A stretch of DNA of 64,000 nucleotides from Hyphomicrobiales bacterium (lineage in GTDB: Bacteria; Pseudomonadota; Alphaproteobacteria; Rhizobiales; Rhizobiaceae). The DNA lies in contig UBXV01000013.1 in assembly GCA_900469625.1 (NCBI GenBank), positions 62,001 through 126,000 on the forward strand. The letters are read 5' to 3'. This document shows positions 44,229-53,780 of this stretch, piece by piece. The position numbers were made by a program, and so were the translations under genes. Numbering within the stretch: the first letter of the stretch is position 1; the number at the start of each line of letters is the position of its first letter. The notes under the pieces were generated by a model. That model was given only the letters and a program-made list of their open reading frames with translations. It did not search any database and had not been told where the DNA came from.

Positions 44229-45298
44229 GCCATATCGAACTGCCGCCGCCAACGGCACCCGACTGGCACCGCTGGCGAAGCGGCCTCTTCGGCGGCTGGG
44301 GCAACAGCCTCGTCACGCTTGCCGCCATCGGCGTTTTTGTGTGGCTTCTGCAGCCCTTGCTCCGCTGGGCCGTTTTCGACGCCGTATGGACGGGCACGGC
44401 AACGGATTGTGCCGTCGACGGCGCGGGCGCGTGCTGGGCCTTCATCGGTGCCAAGCTGCGCTTCATCCTCTTCGCGTTCTATCCGCCCGACCTGCAATGG
44501 CGTCCCGCCCTTGTCGTCGCGGTGGTGCTTGCCATGCTGGTCCTGTCGGCGCTGCCCCGCTTCTGGAGCTTGCGGCTGGTGCCGTTGTGGATCGCAGCGC
44601 TGATCTTGAGCTGGCTGCTGATGGCCGGAACGCTGACGCCGCCAGAGGTATCGACCAACAATTGGGGTGGCTTGCCGATCACTCTGGTGGTCTCGATCGC
44701 CGGTCTTGCCCTTGCGTTTCCAATCGCACTGCTGCTGGCGCTTGCCCGACAATCGCAGATGGGCATCGTCAGGACGCTCGCGATCGCCTTCATCGAGACT
44801 CTACGCGGCGTGCCGATGATCGCCGTGCTTTATGTGGCGATGTTGATCGTTCCCCTAGCCTTGCCGAGCGGGGCCGCCATCGACAAGCTGCTGCGGGCAC
44901 AGATCGGCGTCACGCTGTTCTTTTCGGCCTATCTCGCCGAAGTCATTCGCGCAGGGCTGCAGGTCGTGCCGCTGGGGCAGCGCGAAGCAGCCCTTTCTCT
45001 CGGCCTTGGCTATGTCCAGACGATCCGCCTCGTCGTCCTTCCCCAGGCGCTTCGGGCCGTCATCCCGGCCATCGTCAACCTGTCGATCGGCATCGTGCTG
45101 AACACGTCGCTGCTGGCGGTGATCGGCATCTACGACCTTTTGAACGCGGCGCGGACGTCGGCGACGGATCCGACCTGGCTCGGCTTCTACACGGAAGCCT
45201 ATGTCTTTGCTGCCCTCACCTATTTCACCATCTGCTTTACCGGCTCGCGCTACAGCATCTGGCTCGAGAAGCGGCTCGATGCCGCCGCTCGCCATTGA
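44225..45298 (+). CDS. AapM-like amino-acid ABC permease
   Basis: 357 residues. N-terminal segment (GLFGGWGNSLVTLAAIGVFVWLLQPLLRW) and then LPPEVSTNNWGGLPITLVVSI-type features of AapM; EAA loop QVVPLGQREAALSLGLGYVQTIRLVVLPQALR. About seven helices. No aapP-like ATPase gene follows, although aapP normally comes next; the following gene encodes a flavoprotein. An ATPase from elsewhere must energise this importer if it is active. Confidence 0.91.
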   Translation: MSHIELPPPTAPDWHRWRSGLFGGWGNSLVTLAAIGVFVWLLQPLLRWAVFDAVWTGTATDCAVDGAGACWAFIGAKLRFILFAFYPPDLQWRPALVVAVVLAMLVLSALPRFWSLRLVPLWIAALILSWLLMAGTLTPPEVSTNNWGGLPITLVVSIAGLALAFPIALLLALARQSQMGIVRTLAIAFIETLRGVPMIAVLYVAMLIVPLALPSGAAIDKLLRAQIGVTLFFSAYLAEVIRAGLQVVPLGQREAALSLGLGYVQTIRLVVLPQALRAVIPAIVNLSIGIVLNTSLLAVIGIYDLLNAARTSATDPTWLGFYTEAYVFAALTYFTICFTGSRYSIWLEKRLDAAARH

Positions 45299-45379
45299 GG
45301 CGAACGTTGACTTCGCCTTGCGCGAGACGCCTTGGCGCGCCAAAAGTGGCGGCAACGGAATCGGATGCCGGGCGGGCGC

Positions 45380-46603
45380 ATGAAACGAAGCGAAATTGCG
45401 ATCATCGGCGGCGGGCCGAGCGGGCTGATGGCGGCGGAGATCCTGTCCTTGCAGGGTCATTCGGTGACGGTCTATGACAGCATGCCGACCGTTGCGCGCA
45501 AGTTCCTGCTCGCCGGCAAGTCCGGGCTCAACATCACCCATTCCGAAGATTTCCAACGTTTTGCCGACCGTTTCGGCGCCGCGTCGAAGCCTTTGCGAAC
45601 GGCACTCGATGCGTTCACGCCCACCGACGTGCGCGCCTGGGCGGACAATCTCGGCACGGAAACCTTCGTCGGCTCGTCCGGACGCGTCTTTCCAAAGGCG
45701 ATGAAAGCCTCGCCGCTGCTGCGCGCCTGGATCAAACGACTGGAAGCGCAAGGGGTGCGGATCCTGACGCGGCACCGGTGGCTGGGGTTTGACGGCCAGG
45801 CCCTTGCGTTCGAGACCCCGGATGGACGCAAAAGCGTCCATAGCGACGCCACGCTGCTCGCACTTGGCGGCGCCAGCTATCCGCGGCTCGGGTCCGTTGC
45901 GGGCTGGCTTGCGGCTCTCAAGGGCAAGGACGTCGATATCGCCGATTTCCGCCCGGCAAACTGCGGTTTCGACGTCGCCTGGAGCGACCCGTTCCGGGAG
46001 CGTTTTGCCGGCGAGGCGCTGAAGTCCGTGACGGCAAAGTCGGCCGCTGGCACGTTTCCCGGCGAGTTCGTCATCTCACGGCACGGCATCGAGGGCAGCC
46101 TCGTCTATGCGCATGCGGCGGCGTTGCGCGACCGCCTGGCAACGCAGGGAGCCGCAGCACTGACGATCGATCTCGCGCCCGGGAGGTCCAGCGAACGATT
46201 GGCCAAGGACCTGGCGCGCCAGGACGGCAAGGCGAGTTTTTCCAATCGGCTGCGCAAGGGTGCTGGACTGGAAGGCGTGAAGTCGGCGCTGTTGCGCGAG
46301 ATCGCCCCCGATGCGGCACGCGCCGAACCGCAGGCCCTTGCCGACCTCGTCAAGGCCTTGCCGATATCGGTTCTTCGCCCCCGCCCGATCACCGAGGCTA
46401 TTTCTTCGGCCGGCGGCATACGCTGGAGCGCTGTCGATGAGAGCTACATGCTGAAGGCGCTTCCGGGTGTTTTCGTCGCCGGCGAGATGATCGATTGGGA
46501 GGCGCCGACCGGCGGTTACCTGCTGACAGCCTGTTTCGCCACGGGCCGCGCTGCTGCGCGCGGTATGGACGCCTGGCTGCAACAATCGCAAAACGGCGGC
46601 TAG
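45380..46603 (+). CDS. FAD-dependent oxidoreductase, HI0933/BaiN family (TIGR03862-like)
   Basis: 407 residues from ATG 45380; the frame opens 16 codons earlier. The dinucleotide-binding motif IAIIGGGPSGLMAAEILSLQG is at about 6-26. KFLLAGKSGLNITHSED and SSGRVFPKAMKASPLLRAW are signatures of the HI0933-like flavoproteins, and the C-terminal VFVAGEMIDWEAPTGGYLLTACFATGRAAA holds the second FAD contact. Substrate unknown; this family includes reductases of unsaturated compounds. A strong terminator follows. Confidence 0.9.
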   Translation: MKRSEIAIIGGGPSGLMAAEILSLQGHSVTVYDSMPTVARKFLLAGKSGLNITHSEDFQRFADRFGAASKPLRTALDAFTPTDVRAWADNLGTETFVGSSGRVFPKAMKASPLLRAWIKRLEAQGVRILTRHRWLGFDGQALAFETPDGRKSVHSDATLLALGGASYPRLGSVAGWLAALKGKDVDIADFRPANCGFDVAWSDPFRERFAGEALKSVTAKSAAGTFPGEFVISRHGIEGSLVYAHAAALRDRLATQGAAALTIDLAPGRSSERLAKDLARQDGKASFSNRLRKGAGLEGVKSALLREIAPDAARAEPQALADLVKALPISVLRPRPITEAISSAGGIRWSAVDESYMLKALPGVFVAGEMIDWEAPTGGYLLTACFATGRAAARGMDAWLQQSQNGG

Positions 46604-46614
46604 GGGCGAAAGAC

Positions 46615-46658
46615 AAACGCGAGACGCCGGCAACTGCGGTTGCCGGCGTCTCGCGTTT
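46615..46658. terminator. Strong bidirectional terminator hairpin
   Basis: AAACGCGAGACGCCGGCAAC, a TGCG loop, and its perfect 20-base complement, ending GCGTTT. It separates the flavoprotein gene (ends 46603) from the convergent ABC exporter gene (ends 46681). The T-run is only three bases, but the stem is very strong. Confidence 0.85.
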
Positions 46659-46680
46659 CAGCCTTTTGCATGACCCGACG

Positions 46681-48495
46681 TCAACTGTCGTTGAGCACCA
46701 GACCCTTGGTCAGCTCCAGTGCCTGCCGTTCGAACAGGCCGCGGTAGATGCCGCCGTCGAGGCGGATCAGCGCCTCATGCGTGCCCTCTTCCGCAATCCG
46801 GCCATGGCTGAACACCAGCAGCCGGTCGAGCGCGCGCACGGTCGACAGCCGGTGCGCGATCACCAGCGTCGTGCGCCCGAGCATCAACCGCTCCATCGCT
46901 TCCTGGATCAGCACCTCCGATTCTGAATCGAGGCTCGACGTAGCCTCGTCAAGGATCAGGATCGGCGCATCCGCGAGAAACGCCCGGGCAATCGCGATGC
47001 GCTGGCGCTCGCCCCCCGACAGCTTGACGCCACGTTCGCCCACCAGCGTGCCATAACCTTTCGGCAGGCCGGTGATGAAATCGTGGGCGCTGGCAAGCTT
47101 TGCCGCCTTCTCGATCTCGGCCTGCGTCGCCGTCGGCCTGGCATAGGCGATGTTTTCCGCAAGCGAGCGGTGGAACAGGATCGGTTCCTGCTGCACGATC
47201 GCGATCTGCTGGCGCAACGTCGCCTGGGCAACCCCGGAAATATCCTGACCGTCGATCCGGATCTGCCCCGACTTCAGGTCATGCAGGCGCTGGATCAGCT
47301 TGACGAAGGTCGTCTTGCCCGAACCGGAATGACCGACAAGCCCGACGCGTTGTCCCGCCGGGATCGTGACCGAAAACCGATCGTAGAGCGGCTTGCGATG
47401 GGCGCCATAGTGGAAGGTCACATCGTTGAACTCGATGCGGCCGTCGGTGATGCGGATCGGCTTTGCATCGGCCTTGTCTTCGATACCGAGCGGCTGGGCG
47501 TGGATATCGACCAGTTCCTCCATGTCGTTGACGGACCGCTGCAGGTTGCGGATGTGCATGCCCACTTCACGCAGGTACCCCTGCAGGATGAAGAAGGAGG
47601 TCAGCACGAAGGTGATATCGCCGGCCGTTGCCTGTCCCTTGGACCAGAGAAACAGCGCAAAGCCGATGACGGCGGCCCTGAGAACCAGCAGCAGCGCCCC
47701 TTGAGTGGTGCCGTTCACCGTGCCGCGCACCCAGGTGCGGCTCGTGCGGTCCCGCCACTTGGCGATCACCTTGACGAGGCGCGCATCCTCGCGCGCTTCC
47801 GCCCCGAAACCCTTGACGACATTGTTGCAGCTGACTGCGTCGGCGAGCGAGCCGCCGAGCTTGGTGTCCCAGCTGTTGGCAAGACGCGCCATCGGCGCGA
47901 CATAGCCGAGCGACAGAACAACCGTCGCCGCAATGAAGATGAGCGAGCCCACACCGATGATCACACCCATCATCGGCCAGTACCAGGCCATCAGCGCCGT
48001 CGAGCCGACCAGCATGATGACGGAGGGAAACAGCGCGATCAGCAACGTGTCGTTCAAAAGGTCGAGCGCCCACATGCCGCGTGTCACCTTGCGGACCGTT
48101 GAGCCGGCAAAGCTGTTGGCATGCCAGTCGGACGAGAACCGCTGAATGCGGAAGAAGGCCGCCGACGCGATATCGGACATCATCTTCAACGTCAGGTCGA
48201 CGACACCCATGAAGGTGAAGTGGCGGAAGACGATGGCGCCGAGCGACAGCGCCGTCATCGTCCAGAACGCGGCAAGGGCCGCATCCCAGGCCACCTGATC
48301 GGAAGCAGCACCGGTGACGACCGCGTCGACCAATCGGCCGGAATAAAGCGGCGTCAAGACGTCGGCGATCGTCGACAGCATGACGGCGCCGAGGATGAAG
48401 GACAGGCGAAGCGGCTGGCGCTTCCAATGGACCCAGGTGAAACCGAGAACGCTGCGGAACGCACCGCCGCGCAATGCAAAACGAGTAAAAGCCAT
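46681..48495 (-). CDS. ABC exporter, fused permease-ATPase half-transporter
   Basis: 604 residues. N-terminal six-helix exporter domain (about 30-320, with LSFILGAVMLSTIADVLTPLYSGRLVDAVV) followed by the ATPase domain (about 350-590): Walker A VGHSGSGKTTFVKLI, signature KLSGGERQRIAIARAFL, Walker B ILILDEATSSLDSESE and H-loop VIAHRLSTV. It probably forms a homodimer in the inner membrane that exports lipids or other hydrophobic compounds. Substrate cannot be told from the sequence. Monocistronic, with a 502-base gap upstream. Confidence 0.9.
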   Translation of the reverse strand: MAFTRFALRGGAFRSVLGFTWVHWKRQPLRLSFILGAVMLSTIADVLTPLYSGRLVDAVVTGAASDQVAWDAALAAFWTMTALSLGAIVFRHFTFMGVVDLTLKMMSDIASAAFFRIQRFSSDWHANSFAGSTVRKVTRGMWALDLLNDTLLIALFPSVIMLVGSTALMAWYWPMMGVIIGVGSLIFIAATVVLSLGYVAPMARLANSWDTKLGGSLADAVSCNNVVKGFGAEAREDARLVKVIAKWRDRTSRTWVRGTVNGTTQGALLLVLRAAVIGFALFLWSKGQATAGDITFVLTSFFILQGYLREVGMHIRNLQRSVNDMEELVDIHAQPLGIEDKADAKPIRITDGRIEFNDVTFHYGAHRKPLYDRFSVTIPAGQRVGLVGHSGSGKTTFVKLIQRLHDLKSGQIRIDGQDISGVAQATLRQQIAIVQQEPILFHRSLAENIAYARPTATQAEIEKAAKLASAHDFITGLPKGYGTLVGERGVKLSGGERQRIAIARAFLADAPILILDEATSSLDSESEVLIQEAMERLMLGRTTLVIAHRLSTVRALDRLLVFSHGRIAEEGTHEALIRLDGGIYRGLFERQALELTKGLVLNDS

Positions 48496-48997
48496 AATGA
48501 TTGCCCAATGCCCGGAGCATTGGCCTCAAAATTGTAGTCGATGAAACATGCCGAAAATGGGAACTTTTTTCCGATCGGCATCCATGGATTGGTCGCTTCC
48601 GCGTGAAGGGAAGACCAAAGCCAGCGAAACAGGCACTGACTTGAAACAGCTAAAGAGCGAGGCTCTCCAGCGTCGTTGTCAGAACTGCACGCCGCCCCGT
48701 AGGGAGAAAGAATAAGCTGGCATCTGAAACCTCCCTGATCTGTTGCCGGAAGTCGGGTTATAGGCGAATCGCCCGCAACCGCCAAGCGAGGAAATCTAGC
48801 CGTACCGCCAAACCGCAACCGGTGCGGCCCGATTGCAACAGTGTATGGCGACCAGACGGGGTTTACGGCGACACGCACTTGGTAGACAAGTAGGCCGTCG
48901 GCCGATGGCGGGATCAACCCGGCGGGACGCCGACAAAGAGGGAGGGACCGCGCCCGTTTTGTTGGGAACGAGCTGGCGCCGGCCGTGGTGACGTGAA
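48496..48997. other. Gap upstream of the sensing operon; no gene recognised
   Basis: 502 bases. Must hold the promoter of the minus-strand exporter and of the plus-strand sensing operon. I found no sigma-54 motif, no copy of the tandem element seen at 53688, and no long palindrome. Open frames (for example 48354-48917, minus) have no family resemblance or RBS. Confidence 0.4.
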
Positions 48998-50347
48998 GTG
49001 CTGAAGTTCCGTTTCGTTTTTCTTGCGGCGTTGCAGCTGCTGGCTTTCGCCGGCTTCGCGATGCTCGTCACCGGCGCGCAAGCGGCCGAAAAGCAGGAAC
49101 TGGTGATCGTCACCTCCTACCCGCCATCGTTCTTCGAGCCGTTCCGGCGGGCATTCGAGACCGCCAACCCCGATATCCGCCTGGCGATCATTCAGCGCAA
49201 CACAGCCAGTGCGACGCGCTTCGTGATCGAGAAGGCCGATGTGCCGGCCGACATCTTCTGGGCCTCGGCCGCAGACGCATTCGAACTCCTGAAGCGCAGC
49301 GGCGAATTGCGGCCGATCGCGCCGCGCCACACGGGCGCTGCCGAAAAGGTGTTCGGCTACCCCGTCAACGATCCGCAGGGCTATTATCTGGGCTTTGCGC
49401 TCTCCGGATATGGTTTCGTCTACAACCAGTCCTACCTTGCCCAGAACAAGCTGCCCGTGCCGCAGGGCTGGCAGGACCTTCTGCACCCTGTCTATTCCGG
49501 CCAGATCGGCATCACCACGCCGTCGCGATCGGGCACCACCCATCTGATCGTCGAGGCGCTGCTGCAGACCTATGGCTGGGAAAAGGGCTGGGCAATGCTG
49601 TCGCAGCTCGGCGGCAACCTGTCGACCGTCACCGCGCGCAGTTTCGGTGTCGCCTCAGGCGTCGCCCAGAGGCGCTTCGGCATCGGCATCACCATCGACT
49701 TCCTCGCCAATGCGCCCGAATTCGCCGACGCGGGCAACGTCTTCATCCTGCCGCCCGACACGGTGTTCGTGCCGGCGAGCATCGCGATCCTGTCGCGGGC
49801 GCGCAATGTTCCCGCCGCCGAACGCTTCGTCGATTTCGTTTTGTCCGAAGAAGGACAGAAGGTGCTGTTGCTTCCGGCCGTCTCCCGCATTCCGGTCAAC
49901 CCGGATCTCAACAAGGGCCTGCTGCCCGAGGAGAGCGGCGACGGGCTGTTGAAATACAGCGGCTTCGACGCGGCTCTGTCGGCGCGCCGTTATGGTCTCG
50001 TCAATCTGATCTTCGACGATTATATCGTGCGCCGCCGGGCGACGCTTGCCCGGCTCTGGAAGAGGGTGACGGATCTGGAAGCGATCGAGATCGAGGACGC
50101 GCAGCAGCGCAGCATGCTGGCAAGAGCCCGGCGCCTGCTCGCCACCCCGCCGCTTTCGGCAAGCGAAGTGGAAAACGCCGACGATGCGCTGAAGGCCGAG
50201 TGGCCGCGCAGCATTGCCCGCTCGCCCAAGCACACCGCGCTGACGCAGAGGCTGCGCGCCACGATCGAGCGCAATCTGGCAACGGCGGAAATGCTCCTGT
50301 CCCCGGTCGCACGACCAGCAGCAGAGCTGACGCCATGGCGGCAATGA
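48998..50347 (+). CDS. PgtC-like periplasmic binding protein of a sensing system
   Basis: 449 residues from GTG 48998; start moderately sure (weak RBS). Signal peptide about 1-30. It belongs to the same binding-protein group as the transport protein at 53851: both have YPVNDxxGYYxGFAxSGYG and PSRSGTTHLxxExxLQ. A C-terminal extension of about 100 residues is rich in charged helices. Its gene is coupled to a sensor-kinase gene, overlapping it by 13 bases, exactly the layout of Salmonella pgtC-pgtB-pgtA, where PgtC works in signal perception for phosphoglycerate uptake. I infer that it binds a ligand outside and signals to the kinase rather than serving transport. Confidence 0.8.
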   Translation: MLKFRFVFLAALQLLAFAGFAMLVTGAQAAEKQELVIVTSYPPSFFEPFRRAFETANPDIRLAIIQRNTASATRFVIEKADVPADIFWASAADAFELLKRSGELRPIAPRHTGAAEKVFGYPVNDPQGYYLGFALSGYGFVYNQSYLAQNKLPVPQGWQDLLHPVYSGQIGITTPSRSGTTHLIVEALLQTYGWEKGWAMLSQLGGNLSTVTARSFGVASGVAQRRFGIGITIDFLANAPEFADAGNVFILPPDTVFVPASIAILSRARNVPAAERFVDFVLSEEGQKVLLLPAVSRIPVNPDLNKGLLPEESGDGLLKYSGFDAALSARRYGLVNLIFDDYIVRRRATLARLWKRVTDLEAIEIEDAQQRSMLARARRLLATPPLSASEVENADDALKAEWPRSIARSPKHTALTQRLRATIERNLATAEMLLSPVARPAAELTPWRQ

Positions 50348-52251
50348 TGCAGCAGTCGACGGCGGCTGCACCCAGTGCGCGTCCCTGGCGCTTCGGCATC
50401 GGCGCGCGCCTTGTCCTCGCCTTCGTCGCGATCGTCGGGCTCGCCGTCGGCGCCTGCCTTGTCGGCTGGCTGTCCTATGAGCGGCTGTCGGGAGAGCTGT
50501 CGCGCATTGCCGAAGACCAGATGCCGCAGCTCGCCTTCGCCTCGCGGTTGTCGAAGGCGGGCGCCGACATCGGCTCGGTCACGACGGTGCTCGCCGGCGC
50601 CGAAACCCGTGCCGAATATAACGAGATCCGCAGCAGCTACGCAGCGCGCCTCACCACCTTGCGCGCCCTGCTCAAGGAAAACGACACGAAATCGGATGCG
50701 ACCGAGCTCCTGCCGCTTGCCGAAGCGATCGGCGAGAACCTCGACAAGATCGACCTTGCGGCCGGCAAACGCTTCACGCTCAGGGAGGCCATGCGTTCCG
50801 ACATCGACGAGTTGCGCTGGGTTCAGGCGGACCTGCTCGAGGAAGCCGACCCGCTCGTCGACGATATCCGCTTCAACATCGAGGCGGAAACCCGCAACGG
50901 AGACGGGGCGGCAGCGCTCGCCGAGCAGCAGAAGAGCGAGGCGTTGCTGACGGCCGTATCGCAGGCAAATCTCGCTACCGGTCTGATCGGCCGGCTCGTC
51001 AACGCCACCACGCAGGAGGAGATCCAGGAAACCAACGCGTTTCTCGGCGACAGTGCCGACGAACTGGCAAGCCGGATCGCCAGCCTGGAAAACTGGCCCG
51101 ACAGCATTACGGTCCGACAGCTGGCAAACCGCATTCTCGACCAGTCCGCGGTCGCGACAGGCATTCCCAATCGCAAACGCTCGGAGATGATCGAGGCGGA
51201 GAAACTCTCGGAGCTTGCCAGCCAGAACGGGCGGCTTGTGGACGATCTTGCGCGCCGGATCGAAACCGAGGTCGTGGCGATCGAGGCCAGCGCCGCAGCG
51301 GCAGCCAAACGCGCCGCCGCAGCAATTGAAACCGGGCGCAGCCTGCTGGTCGCCATCGCCATCCTCTCAGTGCTTTTGGCAAGCGCGATCGGCTTCTTTT
51401 ATGTCTACCGCAACCTGCTCGCCCGCATCCGGCTTCTTTCGGCCGCTGCCGGCGCGATCAGCAGCGGGCGTCCGGCAACGGCGATCCCGGCAGCCGAGGC
51501 GGACGAACTCGGCGATCTCGCCCACGCGCTGGTGCTCTTCCGCCAGACACGCGACGAACTGATCCAGTCGGCAAAACTCGCCGCCCTCGGCCAGATGGCG
51601 GCCGGCATCGGTCATGAGCTCAACCAGCCGCTGGCCGCCCTCCGGGCGCATATCCACAGCGCGACGACGCTGATCGGTCGCGGCAAGGGGGACCAGGCGG
51701 TCGGCAATCTCGACAAGATGAAGGGACTGACCGGGCGCATGGCCGACCAGATCAGCCATATAAGACGCTTCGCCCGCCGTCCGGACGCGCAGCTGCGGCC
51801 CGTCGACCTGACGGCTGCCGTGCGCGATGCGCTGAGCCTGCTGGAACATCGCTTCGACGAGGAAGCGGTCGAATTGCAACTGAGCCTGCCCGGCAATGCC
51901 CCCGTGATGGTCATGGCCGAACCCGTGCGGCTCGAACAGGTGGCGGTCAATCTTCTCGGCAATGCGCTCGACGCGATCAGGGACAGGCCCGAGCGGCGCG
52001 TCAGCGCAACCATCGAACAGACCGGCGCCGAAGCGCGGCTGATCATCGGCGACACCGGCGAAGGCATCGCCGCCCACGACGTTGGTGCGGTCTTCGATCC
52101 GTTCTTCACCACCAAGCCCGTCGGCTCCGGCCTCGGGCTCGGGCTTTCCATTTCCTACAACATCATCAAGGACTTCGGCGGCGAGATCACGATCCTTGAA
52201 ACCGGTGCGCACGGAACGCAGTTCCTCGTATCCCTGAAAGGCCCGCAATGA
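50335..52251 (+). CDS. PgtB-like membrane sensor histidine kinase
   Basis: 638 residues from ATG 50335. First membrane helix about 23-46, a long periplasmic part of about 285 residues that is mostly helical, second helix about 336-358, a HAMP-like segment (RNLLARIRLLSAAAGAISSG) and then the kinase core. The phosphorylated histidine is H427 in AAGIGHELNQPLAALRAH. Nucleotide-binding boxes: NLLGNALDAI, IGDTGEGIAAHD, FFTTKPVGSGLGLGLSIS. The GHELNQPLAALRAH form groups it with DctB-type kinases, which pair with sigma-54 activators. Overlaps the regulator gene by 4 bases. Confidence 0.9.
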   Translation: MAAMMQQSTAAAPSARPWRFGIGARLVLAFVAIVGLAVGACLVGWLSYERLSGELSRIAEDQMPQLAFASRLSKAGADIGSVTTVLAGAETRAEYNEIRSSYAARLTTLRALLKENDTKSDATELLPLAEAIGENLDKIDLAAGKRFTLREAMRSDIDELRWVQADLLEEADPLVDDIRFNIEAETRNGDGAAALAEQQKSEALLTAVSQANLATGLIGRLVNATTQEEIQETNAFLGDSADELASRIASLENWPDSITVRQLANRILDQSAVATGIPNRKRSEMIEAEKLSELASQNGRLVDDLARRIETEVVAIEASAAAAAKRAAAAIETGRSLLVAIAILSVLLASAIGFFYVYRNLLARIRLLSAAAGAISSGRPATAIPAAEADELGDLAHALVLFRQTRDELIQSAKLAALGQMAAGIGHELNQPLAALRAHIHSATTLIGRGKGDQAVGNLDKMKGLTGRMADQISHIRRFARRPDAQLRPVDLTAAVRDALSLLEHRFDEEAVELQLSLPGNAPVMVMAEPVRLEQVAVNLLGNALDAIRDRPERRVSATIEQTGAEARLIIGDTGEGIAAHDVGAVFDPFFTTKPVGSGLGLGLSISYNIIKDFGGEITILETGAHGTQFLVSLKGPQ

Positions 52252-53588
52252 CGGTGGACCCGGATATCATCCTGATCGACGACGATGCCAGCGTGCTTGA
52301 AGCCTGCTGCCAGGTGCTTGAACTCGAGGACTTCAGCGTCGCGCCGCATGGTTCGGTGACATCAGCGCTAGCGGGCCTGCGCGCCGACAGCCGCGCCGTC
52401 ATCGTCTCCGACGTGCGCATGCCGGACCATGACGGCTTCGATCTGGTTGCCGCCGTGCGCAAGATCGACCAGGATATTCCGATCATCCTGATGTCGGGCC
52501 ATGGCGACGTGCCGATGGCGCTTCGTGCGATGCGCGACGGGGCTTGGGATTTCCTCGAAAAGCCCGCCGACCCGGTCCATCTCATCGAGACCGTTCGCCG
52601 CGCCCGCGACCATCGGCGCCTGCTTCTCGAAAACCGGCGGCTGCGGCTGTCGGTGGACGACGATGGCTGGGAAACGCGGCTGATCGGGCATTCCGCCCCC
52701 ATTGTTGCGCTGCGCGAAAAGCTGAAGCGCATTGCGGCAGCAGCGACCGACGCCCTCATCATCGGCGAGACCGGCACCGGCAAGGAAGTGACGGCGCGCG
52801 CGCTCCACGACTTCAGCGGCCGCAAGGGGCGGTTCGTCGCGGTCAATTGCGGCGCCATTCCCGAAACGATGCTTGAATCCGAACTCTTCGGGCATGAGGC
52901 CGGCGCCTTTACCGGCGCGCGCGAAAAACGCATCGGCAAGATCGAATACGCCGATGGCGGTACGCTGTTCCTGGACGAGATCGAATCGATGCCGCTCGCC
53001 GCGCAGGTGCGGCTGCTGCGCGTGCTGCAGGAGCGCGTCATCGAAAGGCTCGGCTCCAATGTCGAGCTGCCGGTCGACATGCGCGTCGTGGCGGCAACCA
53101 AGGCGGATCTGCATGCGGCAGCCCGGAAGGGCGATTTTCGCGAAGACCTGGCCTACCGTCTCGACATCGCCCGCGTGGAGCTGCCGCCGCTTTCCCAACG
53201 CAAGGGCGACGTCGGCCTCCTGTTCCAGCACTTCCTCGGGCTCGCCGCCAAAAGGCAGGGCCGCACGCCGCCGCGGGTGAGCGCCGAACTGCTGGCCGAA
53301 CTCGATGGCAGGCCATGGCCGGGCAACGTGCGCGAGTTGCGCAACGTCGCCGAGCGCTTCGTGCTCGGGCTGGAGGATCGCGACGATGGCGACCGGCCAA
53401 CGGCGAGCGGCGAGACGCTGGAGGTACAGATGGATCGGCTGGAGCGCGCCATCCTGCTGGACAGTCTCGCCCGAAACGACGGCCGCATCGGCGCGACCGC
53501 GGATGCGCTCGGTATCTCCCGCAAGACGCTCTACCTCAAGATGCGCAAGTTCGACATCGCCGCCCAGACCGATGGCGACGCCGGCTAG
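52248..53588 (+). CDS. PgtA/DctD-like sigma-54-dependent response regulator
   Basis: 446 residues. Receiver domain about 5-120 with phospho-acceptor D55 (IVSDVRMPDHDGFDL) and conserved K105. AAA+ domain with Walker A GETGTGKE at 173-180, the sigma-54-contact loop GAFTGA at 219-224 and Walker B GGTLFLDEI. C-terminal Fis-type HTH (LARNDGRIGATADALGISRKTLYLKMRKF). It should bind the tandem repeats at 53688-53739 and activate the sigma-54 promoter at 53781, directly downstream of its own gene. Confidence 0.93.
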   Translation: MTVDPDIILIDDDASVLEACCQVLELEDFSVAPHGSVTSALAGLRADSRAVIVSDVRMPDHDGFDLVAAVRKIDQDIPIILMSGHGDVPMALRAMRDGAWDFLEKPADPVHLIETVRRARDHRRLLLENRRLRLSVDDDGWETRLIGHSAPIVALREKLKRIAAAATDALIIGETGTGKEVTARALHDFSGRKGRFVAVNCGAIPETMLESELFGHEAGAFTGAREKRIGKIEYADGGTLFLDEIESMPLAAQVRLLRVLQERVIERLGSNVELPVDMRVVAATKADLHAAARKGDFREDLAYRLDIARVELPPLSQRKGDVGLLFQHFLGLAAKRQGRTPPRVSAELLAELDGRPWPGNVRELRNVAERFVLGLEDRDDGDRPTASGETLEVQMDRLERAILLDSLARNDGRIGATADALGISRKTLYLKMRKFDIAAQTDGDAG

Positions 53589-53687
53589 AGCATTTCCAGG
53601 AAAAGTGCGGAGCGGTTTTCCGTCAGGAAATGCGTAAAGACAGAGACACAGAGCGTTTCTGTGTTTCCGCCAAAACGGAAATGCTCT
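53587..53687. repeat. Rhizobial palindromic intergenic repeat
   Basis: Begins at the stop codon of the response-regulator gene. Outer arms AGAGCATTTCC (53587-53597) and GGAAATGCTCT (53677-53687) are perfect inverted repeats; inside lie further inverted words such as GGAAAA/TTTTCC and AGAGCGTTTC. The word order matches mosaic intergenic repeats I recognise from rhizobial genomes. It may also act as a transcript end for the regulator operon. Confidence 0.75.
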
Positions 53688-53739
53688 GATGTTACCGGTT
53701 TGACCCCGCCCCCTGGGGCAGATGTTACCGTTTTTACCC
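53688..53739 (+). promoter_or_regulatory. Tandem enhancer-like repeats (two copies)
   Basis: Copy 1 GATGTTACCGGTTTGACCCC at 53688-53707; copy 2 GATGTTACCGTTTTTACCC at 53721-53739. The starts are 33 bases apart, about three helical turns, so both sites face the same side of the DNA. They lie 42-93 bases upstream of the sigma-54 promoter, a usual place for activator sites. The encoded DctD-like regulator is the obvious candidate protein. Confidence 0.75.
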
Positions 53740-53780
53740 ATTCCGCCGAAAAGATCGCTGGTATCCGGGGATTCTCAAAC

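Noticed and set aside
48354-48917. 187-residue open frame on the minus strand upstream of the ABC exporter
   Set aside because: Overlaps the exporter start in another frame and has no protein-like pattern or RBS.
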